A DNA stretch of 64,000 nt from an uncultured Clostridia bacterium (GTDB taxonomy: Bacteria > Bacillota > Clostridia > Lachnospirales > Lachnospiraceae). The position numbers and the translations under genes are program-made. Shown here in pieces: positions 61,783 to 64,000 of this stretch; the stretch's first letter is position 1, and each line of letters begins with the position of its first letter. Where the stretch lies: positions 1-64,000 of the forward strand of contig CAOKDX010000016.1 in assembly GCA_948467395.1 (NCBI GenBank). Direction: 5' to 3'. The notes below the pieces were generated by a model. It saw nothing but the letters and a program-made list of their open reading frames with translations. It did not search any database and was not told where the DNA came from.

Positions 61783-62220
61783 TCGATTCCCCCTTCCCTT
61801 GTTAGATTCCGAAGCAGTCAGACGGTGTTATCCTCACCCACAGGGATTTCACCTCTGCATGGTTCTCATGCAGCCGCACCCATTGCCTGCGACGCTTCTA
61901 ACGCTCGGACTGTGGCTGTGCGGGAGTATCATTATCTGACAGGACAGGTCATGGCAGAGAAAATCGACGTATTTCCCCTTATGGACACTGACAGGGTATC
62001 GCTTTCTTGCAGAGCAAGGTCATGGCGTATCAGCCCACAGGCTCGCTGTCTGTCAAAAGTATCTGACTGCTTTATGAAGTTTTCAAAGAGCATGGAAAAA
62101 TAATTCTTTCCTTTGCCAATACTCGCCACTCAAGGCGGATTTGTTGCATTTTTAAGAATTTTTCCTTTTTTCACACAGTAACTACCCACAGACAGGAGAT
62201 TTGTTGCATTTTACAGAATC
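61783..62220. other. Gene-free stretch with two copies of a 39-nt repeat
   Basis: No convincing gene lies here. A 65-codon frame at 61932-62129 (minus) has no good start site or family match. Two copies of a 39-nt repeat occur at 62121-62159 and 62181-62219, exactly 60 nt apart. Confidence 0.55.
62121..62219. repeat. Element-specific 39-nt repeats A and B
   Basis: Both copies begin ACT-NN-CCAC, share GATTTGTTGCATTTT and end AGAAT (plus strand). A third, more diverged copy is at 62942-62981. They lie in non-coding DNA on both sides of the HTH and sigma genes. Confidence 0.75.
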
Positions 62221-62457
62221 TTATCTGATTTCCATTTCAAATTTTAAAATGGCTTTTGTAATGGCAGTTTGGATTCTGCCTTTTAATTCCCTGTCAACGA
62301 CAATCTGAACGCCACCATATTCATCATAGAACGGACGTAAACAAGCCTTTGATATGTATGCGTTATAATGTTCTAAAATCTTTTCTATGGCTTCGTTGTC
62401 GCCATCGGAAGCCATGCGGATAGTCGTAAATCTCGGACATCTTTTTACCTGTTTCAT
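62221..62457 (-). CDS. Helix-turn-helix protein of the integrative element (Tn916 orf8-like)
   Basis: A 78-residue protein of the short HTH_16-type regulator family seen next to a sigma gene in Tn916-like elements (FTTIRMASDGDNEAIEKILEHYNAYISKACLRP). Despite the family name, its role may be to modify the element's sigma factor. The ATG at 62457 lies 5 nt after the sigma stop, so the two are coupled. The stop falls directly on the end of repeat B. Confidence 0.8.
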   Translation of the reverse strand: MKQVKRCPRFTTIRMASDGDNEAIEKILEHYNAYISKACLRPFYDEYGGVQIVVDRELKGRIQTAITKAILKFEMEIR

Positions 62458-62462
62458 CTGTG

Positions 62463-62879
62463 TTATTCCTCCGTATAGTTTTCTCTGATAATATTCAGTG
62501 CTCTCATTCTTCCCCGGTAAACGGAACACCTTGAAATTCCGATGATTTCTCCGATTTCCGTATCTGACATATCAAGGAAATAGAACATTAAAATAATGTT
62601 TCTCTGCCTGTCTTTTAATTTCTGAATCGCTTTGCACAGATGTTCATCATAGACATGGATTTCCATACCATAGACAAGAAATGCTGTATATTCAACAGAA
62701 TATTCATCTATGGCACTGGCATGGTTCAGATCCGCTTCTGTTACGTCACAGAACGGGATTTCATGCTTTGCCCGTCTGCCAAGTTCCCTGTAATAATTCT
62801 TGACTGTTCTGTCTATGACTTTGTGGATAAGGCAGTCAAACTGTAGCCTTATGGCACTCTCAAATGAAGAAGGTTTCAT
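62463..62879 (-). CDS. Sigma-70 family factor of the integrative element (Tn916 orf7-like)
   Basis: A 138-residue sigma-like protein with a region-2-like first half and a region 4 HTH (IQKLKDRQRNIILMFYFLDMSDTEIGEIIGISRCSVYRGRMRAL). In Tn916 the homologue (ORF7) is needed for the late genes and transfer. AAGGAGGTGAG lies 6 nt before the ATG. It probably reads element promoters, which may be the repeat copies nearby. Confidence 0.85.
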   Translation of the reverse strand: MKPSSFESAIRLQFDCLIHKVIDRTVKNYYRELGRRAKHEIPFCDVTEADLNHASAIDEYSVEYTAFLVYGMEIHVYDEHLCKAIQKLKDRQRNIILMFYFLDMSDTEIGEIIGISRCSVYRGRMRALNIIRENYTEE

Positions 62880-63390
62880 AATCTCACCTCCTTCCTGTGC
62901 GATGTAAAAGCGTAGAGATTCTTACCTCTTTTCGCTCTGACACTCACCACAGAGATGAGATTTGTTACCTTATCTGAAAATATATTTGTAAATATTTTCA
63001 GACAGCAAAAAAGCACAAGAACATTGGATAAGTATTGTTCCTGTGCTTTAATGTTTGTTCCTGCTATATGATGTAAAAAACCACATACAGGAGTATAAAA
63101 GACTATCGAATCAAAATGAATTTTTTTGACAATAGTGAGTACTTTAAAAACGGTTGATTATTTAGGTTCATTAAAACGGTTGCCTCCAAGAGCCGTTAAA
63201 ATAAAACCTATGATTGGCAAAATAAAAACGACGGCTTATTAACCGTCGTCTAAGTATTTTATTGCACATAAAAACGATACTTCGGATAACGGTTTTTTTC
63301 TTTACCGCTATGCAGTATTGCTTCCTGTATTGACCTTATAGGATTTTCACCAAATCTCTTAAAATCGTTATTGACAGAATACGTGTTATT
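62880..63390. other. Gene-free stretch with repeat C and hairpins
   Basis: No gene is supported. Repeat C lies at 62942-62981, about 60-100 nt upstream of the sigma start. An imperfect stem of about 15 bp (63010-63023 with 63034-63049, AAAGCACA core) follows. A terminator-like stem ACGACGG/CCGTCGT (63228-63249) with T-rich tails on both sides follows the unknown genes. The motif AAAACGGTTG occurs twice (near 63146 and 63173). Confidence 0.5.
63228..63249 (-). terminator. Terminator downstream of the unknown gene pair
   Basis: ACGACGG pairs with CCGTCGT around an 8-nt loop. The minus-strand tail is TTTTTATTTT. Confidence 0.7.
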
Positions 63391-63783
63391 TTATGAGAAA
63401 TAGCGTTCTTTGTTTTCGCTGGGTGTTAAAAAATCTAACTGCTTTTCCTTTATTCCCAAACTTTTCCCATAATTATAAGCTGCTTCCCATGTTGATTTAT
63501 CAGCAGTTGCATGAAATATTTTATTTCTATAAACAACAATCAACTCATTCTCACAATAAAAGTGAAAATAAAACTCCTGTTTTACAAATCCAATATGGTC
63601 TACCATATTTTTTTGCAAACAATTAATTACGGTATTTATTTTGTCTTCACTTACTTGAATTTCATAAATCATAATCAAGCCTAACCAGATACTTTTTTTG
63701 TTTGTTATCGTCAAGTTGTTAAATATAGTTTTATCCTTTTGGCTTTTATCAATAATATAGCCTATATACACCTTATTCTTCAT
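63391..63783 (-). CDS. Unknown A+T-rich gene, paralogue of its neighbour
   Basis: A 130-residue protein of unknown family. It has no signal peptide or membrane segment. Its C-terminus has ENELIVVYRNKIFHA, then YNYGKSLGIKEKQLDF, a pattern shared with the next gene. The ATG at 63783 has GGAGG 7 nt upstream; the frame to 63795 overlaps that site. The gene is A+T-rich like much of the element. It may be cargo of the element, for example an immunity-type or regulatory protein, but nothing in the sequence shows this. Confidence 0.6.
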   Translation of the reverse strand: MKNKVYIGYIIDKSQKDKTIFNNLTITNKKSIWLGLIMIYEIQVSEDKINTVINCLQKNMVDHIGFVKQEFYFHFYCENELIVVYRNKIFHATADKSTWEAAYNYGKSLGIKEKQLDFLTPSENKERYFS

Positions 63784-63809
63784 TAGAACCTCCAATTAGT
63801 AATTCTATA

Positions 63810-63998
63810 TCATTCTTGCCAGTGCATTTGTTCATCTGGGATTCCTAATTTGCGACACTCATCACAAACAATTGATTTCTCTTTAGCATTTCCAATTTCA
63901 TATTTTAGTATTTTGTTTCTAAATACAATGAATTTAATATTTTCCTGTTTAAAATCAACAAACCAATTTCCTCCACGATTTTCGTCTGAAATCATTAC
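63810..63998 (-). CDS. Partial unknown gene at the window edge, paralogue of the downstream gene
   Basis: At least 61 residues are visible, and the frame stays open to the window edge, so the true start may lie outside. It carries ENIKFIVFRNKILKYEIG and CRKLGIPDEQMHW, which align with VVYRNKIFHA and GKSLGIKEKQLDF of the next gene, plus a CDEC cysteine pair. It is 26 nt upstream of that gene. The function is unknown. Confidence 0.5.
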   Translation of the reverse strand, partial: VMISDENRGGNWFVDFKQENIKFIVFRNKILKYEIGNAKEKSIVCDECRKLGIPDEQMHWQE

Positions 63999-64000
63999 TT

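Noticed and set aside
61932..62129. 65-codon minus-strand frame in the element
   Set aside because: It has no ribosome site or family match and runs into repeat A.
1..64000. CRISPR arrays
   Set aside because: No regularly spaced repeats with unique spacers were found; the Cas4-like domain belongs to a helicase, not to a cas operon. The 60-nt-spaced pair at 62121 is too few and not array-like.

Overview
The window looks like a chromosomal segment of an anaerobic gut-type member of the Clostridia, most likely Lachnospiraceae (Firmicutes). Supporting signs are strong Shine-Dalgarno sites, a threonyl-tRNA synthetase T-box leader, a long Bacillus/Clostridium-type SRP RNA, an infC-rpmI-rplT operon, a stand-alone [FeFe]-hydrogenase-type protein, DUF1292 and DUF4190 proteins and a Tn916/Tn4451-type integrative element. 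Most genes lie on the minus strand.

Layout. 1-7.5 kb: a polyprenyl glycosylphosphotransferase gene, then a minus-strand block with a nuclease-helicase, a DUF262 protein, a DUF3696-type ATPase and an unknown protein. The last three are translationally coupled and resemble a defence module. 7.6-10.5 kb: an ECF sigma factor, its probable membrane anti-sigma/beta-propeller partner and a DUF1292 protein. 10.6-25.2 kb: mainly housekeeping genes: a UvrD-like helicase broken by a frameshift inside its Walker A motif, gltX, a cytidylate-kinase-like gene, a cell-wall amidase, tRNA-Leu, an M14 carboxypeptidase, infC-rpmI-rplT, a large Ig-like surface protein, DUF2752/DUF4190 membrane proteins and thrS with its T-box. 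25.2-28.7 kb: a distinctly A+T-rich island of four nucleotide-metabolism-like genes (MazG-type pyrophosphohydrolase, tandem ThyX-like protein, membrane-anchored phosphoribosyltransferase-like protein, HIT protein). I regard this as the most unusual gene set here.

28.8-42 kb: hydrogenase-like protein, radA, a frameshifted ECF sigma gene with its anti-sigma partner, two membrane diguanylate cyclases, an AgrC/AgrA-like two-component system, and a GH43 arabinanase with araA for arabinan/arabinose use. 41.7-51.4 kb: a small unknown protein, a small alarmone synthetase coupled to an AbiEi-like antitoxin homologue, the MoxR/DUF58/transglutaminase trio, murA, a flavin reductase and an unknown acidic protein. 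51.5-57.8 kb: SRP RNA and a MacAB-like exporter (ATPase, permease, lipoprotein, tandem adaptor). 58-64 kb: one end of an integrative element with tyrosine integrase, excisionase, large serine recombinase, TnpW, HTH protein and sigma factor, followed by two short paralogous unknown genes at the window edge.

Start codons were moved from the longest reading frame where a ribosome-binding site or gene overlap supported it. All names are from reading the sequence; no database search was possible.
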